NCBI RefSeq assembly: GCF_916858655.1
Contig: NZ_CAKASL010000003.1
Span: 186,001-250,000, forward strand
DNA length: 64,000 nucleotides
DNA from: Aeromicrobium sp. Leaf350
GTDB lineage: Bacteria > Actinomycetota > Actinomycetes > Propionibacteriales > Nocardioidaceae
Direction: 5' to 3'
The notes under the pieces: generated by a model
Databases searched by the model: none
Seen by the model: the letters and a program-made list of their open reading frames with translations, nothing else
What the model was told of the DNA's origin: nothing
Program-made: the position numbers and the translations under genes
In this document: piece after piece, positions 1 to 7,984 of the stretch
Layout of the letters: each line of letters begins with the position of its first letter
How positions within the stretch are numbered: the first letter of the stretch is position 1

Positions 1-2089
1 GCCGGCGAGCCAGTCGGTCTCCGGCACGGCCGGCCAGCCCATCGCCGCCACCAGCGCCCTGACGCCGACCGGCCTGGTCGGCACGGTCTCCTACGCGGTC
101 TCCCCGGCCCTCCCTGCGGGTCTGAGCCTCGACACCACGACGGGTGTCGTCAGCGGCGCCCCGACGACGGCGCAGGACTCGGCGACCTACACGATCACCG
201 CCGCCGGCTCCACGTCCGGATCGGTCACGGCCACGGTCGCTGTCGAGGTCGCCGCGGCGATCACCCCCACGACGCAGTCGGTCTCGGGCCAGGCTGGTGA
301 GGCGATCACGCCGACCACCGCCCTGACGCCGGTGGGCTTCCCGACCGCCCCGACCTACACCGTCTCGCCGGCGCTGCCGGCTGGCCTCTCGCTCGACCCC
401 GACACGGGCGTCGTCAGCGGCACCCCGGAGGCCTCGCAGCTCGCCCAGACCTACACGATCACCGGCACGGGCGGCGGCTTCACGGCCACGACCGAGCTCG
501 TCGTCGCCGTCTCGGCGCTCTCGCCCGCGACGCAGACCGTCACGGGTACGCAGGGTGAGGCAATCACCCCGACCGAGGCGTACACGGCGTCCGACTTCGT
601 CGGCGCGGTCACGTACACGTCCGACCCGCTGCCGGCCGGCCTGTCGCTGGACTCCGACACGGGCGTCATCAGCGGCACGCCGACCGGCGGCGCGCAGACG
701 GCGACGGACTACGTGGTCACCGCCACGGGTGCGACCTCCGGCTCCGCGAGGGCGACCGTGACGATCTCGGTCGCCCCGGTGCTGTCCGGCGCGACGACGA
801 GCGTGCAGGGCACCGTCGGTGAGGAGATCACGCCGACCACGGCGCCGTCGACCGACGGCTTCCCCGGTACGGTCACGTACTCGATCGACCCGGCGCTGCC
901 GGACGGCCTGTCCCTGGATCCCGACACGGGTGTCATCAGCGGCACGCCGACCGCGGCGCTCGCCTCGACGGACTTCACGCTGACCGCCACCGACGGTGAC
1001 TTCAGCGAGACCGCGACCGTCACGATCCAGGTCGCCGGGCTCACCCCCGCGACCCAGACCGTCACGGCGACGCACGGCACGGCGATCACCGCGACCGACG
1101 CCTTCACGGCGGTCGGGTTCACCGGCGCCGTGTCCTACGTCGTCGACGCCCCGCTGCCGGACGGGCTCACGCTCGATGCGGCCACGGGCGTCATCAGCGG
1201 AACCCCGACCGGTGCGGCGCAGGCCGCCACGACCTACACGGTGACCGGATCCGGTGAGACTGCCGGAACGGCATCGGCCACGGTCGAGATCTCGGTCGCC
1301 GCGGTCGCGCCCGGTGCCGCCACCTCGGTCGTCGCGACGCCGGGTGCCAACCAGGCGATCATCGGCTGGGACGCCCCGACCGACGACGGCGGCGACGGCC
1401 CGATCACCTACACCGTCACCTCCGCCCCAGGCGGCCTGACGTGCACCACGACCGGCACCTCCTGCCTGATCACGGGTCTGGCGCCGGGCGAGACGACCTT
1501 CTCGGTCGTCGCGACGACGCCGTCCGGCTCGTCGGTGCCGGCGGTCTCGGCCCCGGTGACGATCGTCGGCACGGTGGCACCCGAGACGGTGCCGTCGGAC
1601 ACGGCCGGCCTGGACGTCGAGCTCACGAACGCGGCCGGTGACCCGGTCACGACCGTGAAGGCGGGCCAGCAGGTCACCGCGACGGCGACGGGCTTCTACC
1701 CCGGCTCGCTGGTCGAGATCCACGTGTACTCGGTGCCGGAGCCGCTGGGCGTCGCCCAGGCCGACGCGACGGGCACGGCGGTCCTGCCGGTCTCCTTCCC
1801 GTCCAACGCGGCCGTCGTGCCTGGCGTGCACACGCTGGTCGCCTCCGGCTTCACGCCGGCCGGGGTCACGGGTCACGCCACGTCGAACCTGACGGTCGTC
1901 GCCGACGCCGTGCCGCCCACGCCGGGCGTCACGACGCCGGCCGGCGGATCGGTCGCGCTGCCGGACGGCACGCTGCCGGCCACGGGTGCTCCCGAGCTGC
2001 CCTCGACGTGGACGGGCCTGCGCCTGATCCTGCTGGGCGCCCTGGCGCTGGCGATGGCCGCGCACCTGCGTCGCCGCGAGCAGTTCTGA
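1..2089 (+). CDS. LPXTG-anchored surface protein with He_PIG repeats (5' end outside window)
   Basis: The reading frame is open from the first bases of the window, so the N-terminus lies upstream; an internal ATG at 332 is not the true start. The visible part has five repeats of about 85 residues, each with a core like PALPAGLSLDxxTGVISGTP, typical of putative-Ig (He_PIG) domains. A fibronectin-III-like segment (GANQAIIGWDAPTDDGG) and a further beta domain follow. The C-terminus has LPATG, a hydrophobic stretch and the tail RRREQF, the layout of a sortase signal. Inferred role: wall-anchored adhesin or stalk. It is a tandem paralogue of the next gene, and the last 63 coding bases are identical between the two. 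Confidence 0.85.
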   Translation, partial: PASQSVSGTAGQPIAATSALTPTGLVGTVSYAVSPALPAGLSLDTTTGVVSGAPTTAQDSATYTITAAGSTSGSVTATVAVEVAAAITPTTQSVSGQAGEAITPTTALTPVGFPTAPTYTVSPALPAGLSLDPDTGVVSGTPEASQLAQTYTITGTGGGFTATTELVVAVSALSPATQTVTGTQGEAITPTEAYTASDFVGAVTYTSDPLPAGLSLDSDTGVISGTPTGGAQTATDYVVTATGATSGSARATVTISVAPVLSGATTSVQGTVGEEITPTTAPSTDGFPGTVTYSIDPALPDGLSLDPDTGVISGTPTAALASTDFTLTATDGDFSETATVTIQVAGLTPATQTVTATHGTAITATDAFTAVGFTGAVSYVVDAPLPDGLTLDAATGVISGTPTGAAQAATTYTVTGSGETAGTASATVEISVAAVAPGAATSVVATPGANQAIIGWDAPTDDGGDGPITYTVTSAPGGLTCTTTGTSCLITGLAPGETTFSVVATTPSGSSVPAVSAPVTIVGTVAPETVPSDTAGLDVELTNAAGDPVTTVKAGQQVTATATGFYPGSLVEIHVYSVPEPLGVAQADATGTAVLPVSFPSNAAVVPGVHTLVASGFTPAGVTGHATSNLTVVADAVPPTPGVTTPAGGSVALPDGTLPATGAPELPSTWTGLRLILLGALALAMAAHLRRREQF

Positions 2090-2146
2090 CCGCCTCGCCG
2101 CGGGACCTTCGGCAGAGCGCGTAGTCACGAAGGATGGTTTGTCGTC

Positions 2147-2178
2147 GGGGTGCACCGCTCGAGCGAGCGGTGCACCCC
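2147..2178. terminator. Perfect 14-bp hairpin between the two surface-protein genes
   Basis: GGGGTGCACCGCTC (2147-2160) is exactly complementary to 2165-2178, with a four-base loop GAGC. It lies 58 bases past the upstream stop and 20 bases before the downstream GTG. No T-tract follows, so it is either a tract-less actinobacterial terminator or a structure in the leader of the next gene. Confidence 0.55.
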
Positions 2179-2198
2179 GCGGCGTGTGAAGATCACGC

Positions 2199-5100
2199 GT
2201 GACGTATCTCGGGAACACCCCCTCATCTGCCCGTCCGGTCCGGACGGGACGGGGCCACCGGCTCCACCTCCTGCTCGCCACGCTGCTCGCGGCGGTCTCG
2301 CTCTCGGTGCTCTCCGCGCCGGCCCAGGCCGCACCGACGGTGACGTCGATCGACGTGGCCGCCTTCGCGACGACGGGCTCGCTGTCGCCTGACGGCTCCA
2401 AGCTCTACGTCGCGACCTGGACCAACGCGGACATCGCGGTCGTGAACACGGCCACCATGACCCTCGCCGCCCGCTACCCCCTCGGCGAGGGGAGCCGCGC
2501 GGCGGACGTCGTCGTCTCGCCCGACGGCACCAAGCTCTACGTGGCGGCCCGCGAGGGTGGCCGGGTGCTGGTGATGAACGCCGCCACCGGTGCGGTGACC
2601 TCGACGATCCCGGTGGGCGCCCAGCCCACGGCCCTCAAGCTCTCCGCCGACGGATCGCGTCTCTACGTCTCGAACGTCGCGGGGACGCCGGCCTCGGTCT
2701 CCGTGATCGACACCGCCACCAACACGGTCGTCGCCACGGTGCCGACACCGGGCGGCGCCTACCAGCTGGCCCTCTCGTCCGACGGCACGAAGCTCTACGT
2801 GCCGAGCCTGACCGGCGCCGTGGTGCGGGTCCTCTCGACCGCGACCAACACCATCACCTCCACCCTGGCGCTGCCCACCGGCACCCGGCCGTGGGGCGTG
2901 GCCCCGACCGCGGACGGCGCCACGCTGTACGTGGCGGACTTCAACAACACCGGCCTTGCGGTCGCCAGCCGTGTCTATGCCGTGAACCCGACGACAGGAG
3001 CCGTCCTCGCGACGATCCCGGTCGGTGCGGGTCCGCGGCACGTGGCGCTCTCGCGCGACGGGACTCGCCTGGCCGTGGCCAACAGTGAGGGCACCGCCTC
3101 GATCGTCACGACGGCGAACAACACCGTGCAGACGACGGTCGCCACGGGCGAGGGCCCGTGGGGCGCCATCGCCTCGGCCTCGAGCTCGACGTTCTTCGTC
3201 GTCCACTTCGGCGACGGCCTCGTCTCGAAGGTCGTGATCGACTCCCTGGCGCCCGCGACCCAGACCGTCACGGGCACGGCGGGCACGGCCATCACTCCCA
3301 CCACCGCGTACACCCCCGACGGTCTCGCCGGAACGACGTCGTACGCCGTGGCGCCGGCGCTGCCGACCGGTCTGACGCTGAACAGCGCCACCGGCGTGGT
3401 CAGCGGCACCCCGACCACGGCGCAGGCCGCCGCGACCTACACCGTCACCGGCACGGGCTCGCTCGCCGGCACGGCGACCGCCACGATCTCGATCGCCGTC
3501 GCCGCGACCGTCACCCCCGCCTCGCAGTCGATCGCCGGCACGGCAGGCCAGGCCGTCACGCCGACGCAGGCGCTGACCGCGACCGTCGCCGGTACTCCGA
3601 CCTACTCCGTCTCGCCGGCGCTCCCGGCCGGCCTGAGCCTGAACACCGCGACGGGTGTCGTCAGCGGCACGCCGACCACGGCGCAGGCCTCCACGACCCA
3701 CACGATCACGGCCACGGGCTCGACCTTCGGCACCGCGACGGCCACCGTGGCGGTCTCGGTCGCTGCGGCGATCACCCCGGCGACGCAGTCGGTCTCGGGC
3801 CAGGCGGGTGCGGCGATCACGCCGACCACCGCGCTGACGCCGGTGGGCTTCCCGAGCACCCCGACCTACGCGATCTCGCCGGCGCTGCCGACGGGCCTGA
3901 GCCTCAACACGACGACGGGTGTCGTGAGCGGCACACCGACCGCGTCGCAGCTGGCGCAGACCTACACGATCACCGGGACGGGTGGCGGATTCACGGCCAC
4001 CTCGTCCGTGACGATCGCGGTGTCGGCGCTGACGCCCGCGACCCAGACGGTCACGGCGACGCAGGGTGAGGCCATCACGCCGACCTCGACCCTGACCGGC
4101 TCGGGCTTCGTCGGCGCGATCACCTACACGTCCGACCCGCTGCCCGCCGGGCTCGCGCTGGACCCCGACACGGGTGTCATCAGCGGAACGCCGACGGGTG
4201 GCGCCCAGGCGGCCACGAGCTACACGATCACCGGTACCGGCGCCACGTCCGGCTCGGCGAAGGTCTCGGTGTCGATCTCGGTGGCCCCGGTGCTGTCGGG
4301 CGCGACGACGAGCGTGCAGGGCACGGTCGGCGAGCCGATCACGCCGACCACGGCGCCGTCGACCGACGGGTTCCCGGGCACGGTCACCTACTCGGTCAGC
4401 CCGGCGCTGCCGGACGGTCTGAGCCTCGACGAGGACACGGGCGTCATCAGCGGGACGCCCACCGTGGCCCTCGCGGCCACGGACTTCACGCTGACCGCCA
4501 CCGACGGTGACTTCAGCGAGACCGGCACCGTCACGATCCAGGTCGCCGGTCTCACCCCCGCGACCCAGACCGTCACGGGGACGCACGGCACGGCGATCAC
4601 CCCGACCACGGCCCTGACGGCCACTGGCTTCACTGGCGCCGTGACGTACGTCGTGGACGCCCCGCTGCCCGCGGGTCTGAGCCTCGATGCGTCGACGGGC
4701 GTCGTCAGCGGCACGCCGACGGGTGCGGCCCAGGCAGCGACGACCTACACGGTCACCGGGTCCGGCGCCACGGCCGGCACCGCCTCGGCGACGATCTCGA
4801 TCTCGGTCGCTGCCGTCGCTCCGGGTGCTCCGGCCGCGGCCGCGGCCACGCCGGGTGCGAACCAGGCGATCGTGAGCTGGACCGCGCCGACCGACGACGG
4901 TGGCTCGGGCCCGATCACCTACACGGTGACCGCCGGCGCGGGTGGCCCGACGTGCACGACGACGGGGACGACCTGCCTGATCACGGGCATCGCCCCGGGT
5001 TCCACCACGTTCTCGGTGGTCGCGACGACGCCGGCCGGCTCGTCGTCGGCAGCCACCTCCGCGGCCGTCACGGTCGTGGGCACCGTGGCCCCGCCGACGG

Positions 5101-5609
5101 TCCCGGCCGCGACGGCCGGTCTGGGCGTCGGCCTCACCGACGCCGCGGGCAACCCGGTCACGAACGTCGTGGCCGGGCAGCAGGTCACCGCCACGGCGAC
5201 CGGCTTCTACCCTGGCTCGCTGGTCGAGATCCACGTGTACTCCGTGCCGGAGCCCCTGGGTGTCGCCCAGGCGAACGCCGCCGGCACCGCAGTGCTGCCC
5301 GTGACCTTCCCGAGCAACGCGGCCGTGCTGCCGGGCGCGCACTCGCTGGTGGCCTCCGGCTTCACGCCGGCGGGCGCGACGGGTCACGCGGTCTCGGCGA
5401 TCTCGGTCACGGCGGACGCGGTTCCGGTCACGCCGACGGTCCCCGGGGCGGCGACCCCGGCCGGCGGATCGGTGGCCCTCCCGGACGGCACGCTGCCGGC
5501 CACGGGAGCCCCGGAGCTGCCCTCGACGTGGACCGGTCTACGCCTGATCCTGCTGGGCGCCCTGGCGCTGGCGATGGCCGCGCACCTGCGTCGCCGCGAG
5601 CAGATCTGA
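2199..5609 (+). CDS. LPXTG surface protein: YVTN beta-propeller plus six He_PIG repeats
   Basis: A 1136-aa secreted protein. The GTG start is followed by a basic region, a hydrophobic stretch and the probable signal peptidase site APAQA-AP near residue 45. Residues about 46-350 are repeats such as LSPDGSKLYVA and VSPDGTKLYVAA, typical of YVTN/lactonase-like seven-bladed propellers. Six He_PIG repeats follow (about 350-865), then a fibronectin-III-like segment, a terminal beta domain, LPATG, a membrane segment and the tail RRREQI. It should be exported and linked to the wall by a sortase. The upstream gene shares the whole C-terminal architecture. The ligand cannot be told from sequence. Confidence 0.88.
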   Translation: MTYLGNTPSSARPVRTGRGHRLHLLLATLLAAVSLSVLSAPAQAAPTVTSIDVAAFATTGSLSPDGSKLYVATWTNADIAVVNTATMTLAARYPLGEGSRAADVVVSPDGTKLYVAAREGGRVLVMNAATGAVTSTIPVGAQPTALKLSADGSRLYVSNVAGTPASVSVIDTATNTVVATVPTPGGAYQLALSSDGTKLYVPSLTGAVVRVLSTATNTITSTLALPTGTRPWGVAPTADGATLYVADFNNTGLAVASRVYAVNPTTGAVLATIPVGAGPRHVALSRDGTRLAVANSEGTASIVTTANNTVQTTVATGEGPWGAIASASSSTFFVVHFGDGLVSKVVIDSLAPATQTVTGTAGTAITPTTAYTPDGLAGTTSYAVAPALPTGLTLNSATGVVSGTPTTAQAAATYTVTGTGSLAGTATATISIAVAATVTPASQSIAGTAGQAVTPTQALTATVAGTPTYSVSPALPAGLSLNTATGVVSGTPTTAQASTTHTITATGSTFGTATATVAVSVAAAITPATQSVSGQAGAAITPTTALTPVGFPSTPTYAISPALPTGLSLNTTTGVVSGTPTASQLAQTYTITGTGGGFTATSSVTIAVSALTPATQTVTATQGEAITPTSTLTGSGFVGAITYTSDPLPAGLALDPDTGVISGTPTGGAQAATSYTITGTGATSGSAKVSVSISVAPVLSGATTSVQGTVGEPITPTTAPSTDGFPGTVTYSVSPALPDGLSLDEDTGVISGTPTVALAATDFTLTATDGDFSETGTVTIQVAGLTPATQTVTGTHGTAITPTTALTATGFTGAVTYVVDAPLPAGLSLDASTGVVSGTPTGAAQAATTYTVTGSGATAGTASATISISVAAVAPGAPAAAAATPGANQAIVSWTAPTDDGGSGPITYTVTAGAGGPTCTTTGTTCLITGIAPGSTTFSVVATTPAGSSSAATSAAVTVVGTVAPPTVPAATAGLGVGLTDAAGNPVTNVVAGQQVTATATGFYPGSLVEIHVYSVPEPLGVAQANAAGTAVLPVTFPSNAAVLPGAHSLVASGFTPAGATGHAVSAISVTADAVPVTPTVPGAATPAGGSVALPDGTLPATGAPELPSTWTGLRLILLGALALAMAAHLRRREQI

Positions 5610-5622
5610 CCGCCCCACCCCG

Positions 5623-5646
5623 GAGAGTTCGGTGCACCGAACTCTC
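5623..5646. terminator. 24-bp perfect palindrome after the second surface-protein gene
   Basis: GAGAGTTCGGTG is followed at once by its exact reverse complement, starting 14 bases after the stop codon. It shares the core GGTGCACC with the hairpin upstream of the same gene. Probable transcription terminator; no T-tract. Confidence 0.6.
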
Positions 5647-5693
5647 AGGGGTTGGTGTGGCGGAGGCTTGAAGATCGGTGTACCGTCGATCTC

Positions 5694-5825
5694 ATGGTAG
5701 ACCTGTCCTGGAGGCTCGACGCGGCGACGACGCCTCGCCAGCAGCTGCAGCGCGGTCTCGCCCGCACGGCCGTGTTCATCGCGCTGTTCTGCGCGGTGCC
5801 GGGCGTCGCCGCCCTCATCGACTGA
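5694..5825 (+). CDS. Possible 43-aa peptide
   Basis: A short frame from ATG 5694 encodes 43 residues with a basic, Gln-rich N-terminal half and a hydrophobic C-terminal half (TAVFIALFCAVPGVAALI), as in a small single-pass membrane peptide. There is no convincing ribosome binding site. Its last 23 bases, including the stop, are duplicated in tandem directly downstream. It may be spurious; no family recognised. Confidence 0.25.
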   Translation: MVDLSWRLDAATTPRQQLQRGLARTAVFIALFCAVPGVAALID

Positions 5826-5848
5826 GCGTCGCCGCCCTCATCGACTGA
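5803..5848. repeat. Tandem duplication of a 23-bp unit
   Basis: The unit at 5803-5825 (starting GCGTCGCCGCC and ending GACTGA) is repeated exactly at 5826-5848. The first copy is the end of the short frame starting at 5694. The second lies 20 bases before the -10 element of the next gene. Confidence 0.9.
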
Positions 5849-5868
5849 GGGCCACGGCGCTGCTGTCC

Positions 5869-5881
5869 TAGACTCCGGGGC
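5869..5881 (+). promoter_or_regulatory. Leaderless promoter (-10 TAGACT) of the DtxR-family gene
   Basis: TAGACT at 5869-5874 ends seven bases before ATG 5882, leaving no room for a leader or ribosome binding site. This spacing recurs at many starts in the window. No clear -35 element is visible. Confidence 0.6.
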
Positions 5882-6565
5882 ATGACGGTCACGTCGGTCG
5901 AGGACCTCACGCCCAGCGTGCAGAACTACCTGAAGGCGATGTGGAGCCTGCAGGAGTGGACGACCGAGCCCCTCACCGCGAGTCGCATCGCCGAGCGGGT
6001 CGACCTGCGCACCTCCACGGTCTCGGGCGCGCTCGTGAAGATGACCGAGCAGGGTCTCATCGCGCACGACCCGTACGGTGCCGTCGAGCTGACGCCGTCC
6101 GGCCGCACGCTCGCCCTCGCGATGGTGCGCCGTCACCGGCTCATCGAGACGTTCCTCGTGCAGGTGCTGCACTACACGTGGGACCAGGTCGACGACGAGG
6201 CGGAAAGCCTCGAGCACGCGGTCTCGGACTTCATGGTCGACCGCATCGACGAGGTGCTCGGCCGGCCCACGCGTGACCCGCACGGTGACCCGATTCCCAG
6301 CGCCGACGGCGTCATCACGATGCCTGACGCGGTGCGGCTCACGGGGGTCGAAGCGGGTTCGACGGTGCTCGTCGAGCGCATCTCGGACCGCGACCCCGGT
6401 CTGCTGCAGCACCTGGAGTCGGCCGGTGTCCTGCCCGGTGCGCGTCTGGCGATCGGTGAGGGCGAGCCGTACTCGGGCGCGATCGAGGTGCGGGTCGGCG
6501 ACGGTGCCGCGGTCAACCTCGGCCCCGCCGCGACGGACGCGGTGTTCGTGACCGTGCTGGACTGA
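5882..6565 (+). CDS. mntR: Manganese-type DtxR/MntR metalloregulator
   Basis: A 227-aa DtxR-family repressor with an N-terminal winged helix (about 9-72), a dimerisation/metal domain (about 73-145) and a C-terminal FeoA/SH3-like domain (about 150-227). Aligning its ligand region by eye, H85, E108, E111 and H112 (in EAESLEH) match the MntR pattern of His, Glu, Glu-His. The iron regulator DtxR has Cys at the E108 position. N15 sits where Bacillus MntR has a metal-binding Asp. Expected to repress Mn(II) uptake genes when metal-loaded. No Mn transporter is adjacent, so the targets are elsewhere. The metal assignment is inference. Confidence 0.8.
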   Translation: MTVTSVEDLTPSVQNYLKAMWSLQEWTTEPLTASRIAERVDLRTSTVSGALVKMTEQGLIAHDPYGAVELTPSGRTLALAMVRRHRLIETFLVQVLHYTWDQVDDEAESLEHAVSDFMVDRIDEVLGRPTRDPHGDPIPSADGVITMPDAVRLTGVEAGSTVLVERISDRDPGLLQHLESAGVLPGARLAIGEGEPYSGAIEVRVGDGAAVNLGPAATDAVFVTVLD

Positions 6566-6601
6566 CCGCTCCGGTGGTGGCGGACACCTCAGCCCAGGGA
6601 C

Positions 6602-7432
6602 CTACGGGCGGGGGACGCCGGTGGGGTTGGGGTAGGCGACGGCGCCGGACTCCTCGACCGCGCGGGCGATCGGCAGCAGGTCGTTGGTGAGGGCGTAGGC
6701 GCGAGCCGTCGCCTCCTGGTCGAGGCCGGCGCCGCAGGAGCGGTCGGTCGCGTCCTCGAGCCGGGCGCGGGCGATGCGGCCCGTGTCGGTGGCCTCGGTG
6801 CCGGTGGCCCAGCCGAACTGCTGGAGACGGTCGAAGGCCGCCGACCACTCGTCCTCGGTCCACCCGCGGAACTCCCGCTGGTTGGCGGGCACGATGCCCG
6901 TGGCCACGGCCAGCGCGTTCGCCGAGGCGCCGCCGAGCCCGGCCGCGGTCAGCACCGCCACGTGGCAGTCGCCGCGGTACTCGCGCAGCACCGTCACCGC
7001 GTTCCAGAGCCGCTCGACCGGGTCCTCGGGAATCGGCAGCGACGCGTGTGCTGCAGCGAGCGGGCGCCCGGCGAGGTCGAGCTGCTCGACGAGCCGCTGG
7101 GTCGCATCGGCCGTGCGGGTGACGTCCTGGTCGCCGATCGCCTCGACCACGCGGTCGCGGGCGATCCCGAGCCGCACCCGCAGCACCTCCTCGCGATCGG
7201 CCATGGCCCACGCGTCGGGGAGGGCGCGGGCGATCATCGCCGGCGCGAAGCCGTGGAACAGCGCCGTGACGACCTCCGGCCCGGGCGTGCCGAGCGCTGC
7301 CGACCGCGATGCGGCGTACCCCATCCAGAACCCCTTGAGCCCGATCGCCTCGTACCGCTGCTTCGCGTACGGCGCGAAGTACACGACGTCGTGGATGGCC
7401 TCGATGCTCCGCCAGAACTCGCGCGTGGTCAT
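6602..7432 (-). CDS. SCO6745 family protein
   Basis: A 276-aa predicted cytosolic protein resembling the actinobacterial SCO6745 family. It opens with REFWRSIEAIHDVVYFAPYA and contains GFWMGYAASRSAALG and the distal segment TEDEWSAAFDRLQQFGWA, a winged-helix-like piece usual in this family. No enzymatic role is established. It is a single gene, converging with mntR over a 36-base gap and divergent from the RraA-like gene. The start fits a leaderless promoter. Confidence 0.7.
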   Translation of the reverse strand: MTTREFWRSIEAIHDVVYFAPYAKQRYEAIGLKGFWMGYAASRSAALGTPGPEVVTALFHGFAPAMIARALPDAWAMADREEVLRVRLGIARDRVVEAIGDQDVTRTADATQRLVEQLDLAGRPLAAAHASLPIPEDPVERLWNAVTVLREYRGDCHVAVLTAAGLGGASANALAVATGIVPANQREFRGWTEDEWSAAFDRLQQFGWATGTEATDTGRIARARLEDATDRSCGAGLDQEATARAYALTNDLLPIARAVEESGAVAYPNPTGVPRP

Positions 7433-7444
7433 GGTCCGAACCTA
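7433..7444 (-). promoter_or_regulatory. Leaderless promoter (-10 TAGGTT) of the SCO6745-family gene
   Basis: On the minus strand TAGGTT (complement of 7439-7444) is followed by six bases and then ATG at 7432, matching the leaderless spacing seen elsewhere in this window. Confidence 0.55.
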
Positions 7445-7495
7445 CGGGGTGGGCCGTGCGGGTGCCGTCTTGTCTCCTTCTGTGAGGCTGTCGCC

Positions 7496-7969
7496 ATGAC
7501 CTCGTTCACGACTCCTGACCTGTCCGACGAGCTGGGCGACGCCGCGCGCGTCGTCGCCTCCGGCTTCCTCGACTTCGGCGGACGGGAGGTGTTCGACGGT
7601 CGGGTCCGCACGGTGCGGTGCCTCGAGGACAACTCCCGGGTCAAGGAGCTGCTCGCGACGCCCGGTGAGGGAGCCGTGCTCGTGGTCGACGGCGCCGGGT
7701 CACTGACCGTCGCCCTGCTGGGCGACATGATCGCCGAGGGCGCCGTCGAGCAGGGCTGGGCGGGTGTCGTGATCGCGGGCGCGGTGCGCGACGTGGAGAT
7801 CCTGCGCACCCTCGACATCGGGGTCCGGGCGCTCGGATCGATCCCACGTCGCTCGGACCGTCAGGGTCGCGGCGAGGTCGACGTGCCGGTGACGATCGGT
7901 GGCATCCGCATCGAGCCCGGCGACCACCTCTACGCCGACGCGACGGGCATCCTGGTCACGACCCCCTGA
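7496..7969 (+). CDS. rraA: RraA family protein (RNase E inhibitor-like / HMG aldolase fold)
   Basis: 157 aa, the usual RraA length. Conserved features are TPDLSDELGD near the start, VLVVDGAGSLTVALLGDMIAE, the G-x-V-I-x-GAVRD segment around residue 97 and the C-terminal PGDHLYADATGILV. The family includes E. coli RraA, which binds RNase E, and 4-hydroxy-4-methyl-2-oxoglutarate/oxaloacetate decarboxylases with the same metal-binding D-x20-R-D pattern. In actinobacteria the aldolase activity is equally possible, so the biochemical role is open. It stands alone, convergent with the MFS gene. Confidence 0.8.
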   Translation: MTSFTTPDLSDELGDAARVVASGFLDFGGREVFDGRVRTVRCLEDNSRVKELLATPGEGAVLVVDGAGSLTVALLGDMIAEGAVEQGWAGVVIAGAVRDVEILRTLDIGVRALGSIPRRSDRQGRGEVDVPVTIGGIRIEPGDHLYADATGILVTTP

Positions 7970-7984
7970 CACCTGGGGCCCAGC

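Noticed and set aside
2223-5387. Long minus-strand open frame of about 1050 codons
   Set aside because: Antisense to the repeat-rich surface gene; GC-rich repeats keep the opposite frame free of stops. Its product is Arg/Gly-rich low complexity with no domain.
1-5600. CRISPR-like array
   Set aside because: Repeats are protein-coding He_PIG modules of about 255 bases with diverged copies, not short repeats with unique spacers.
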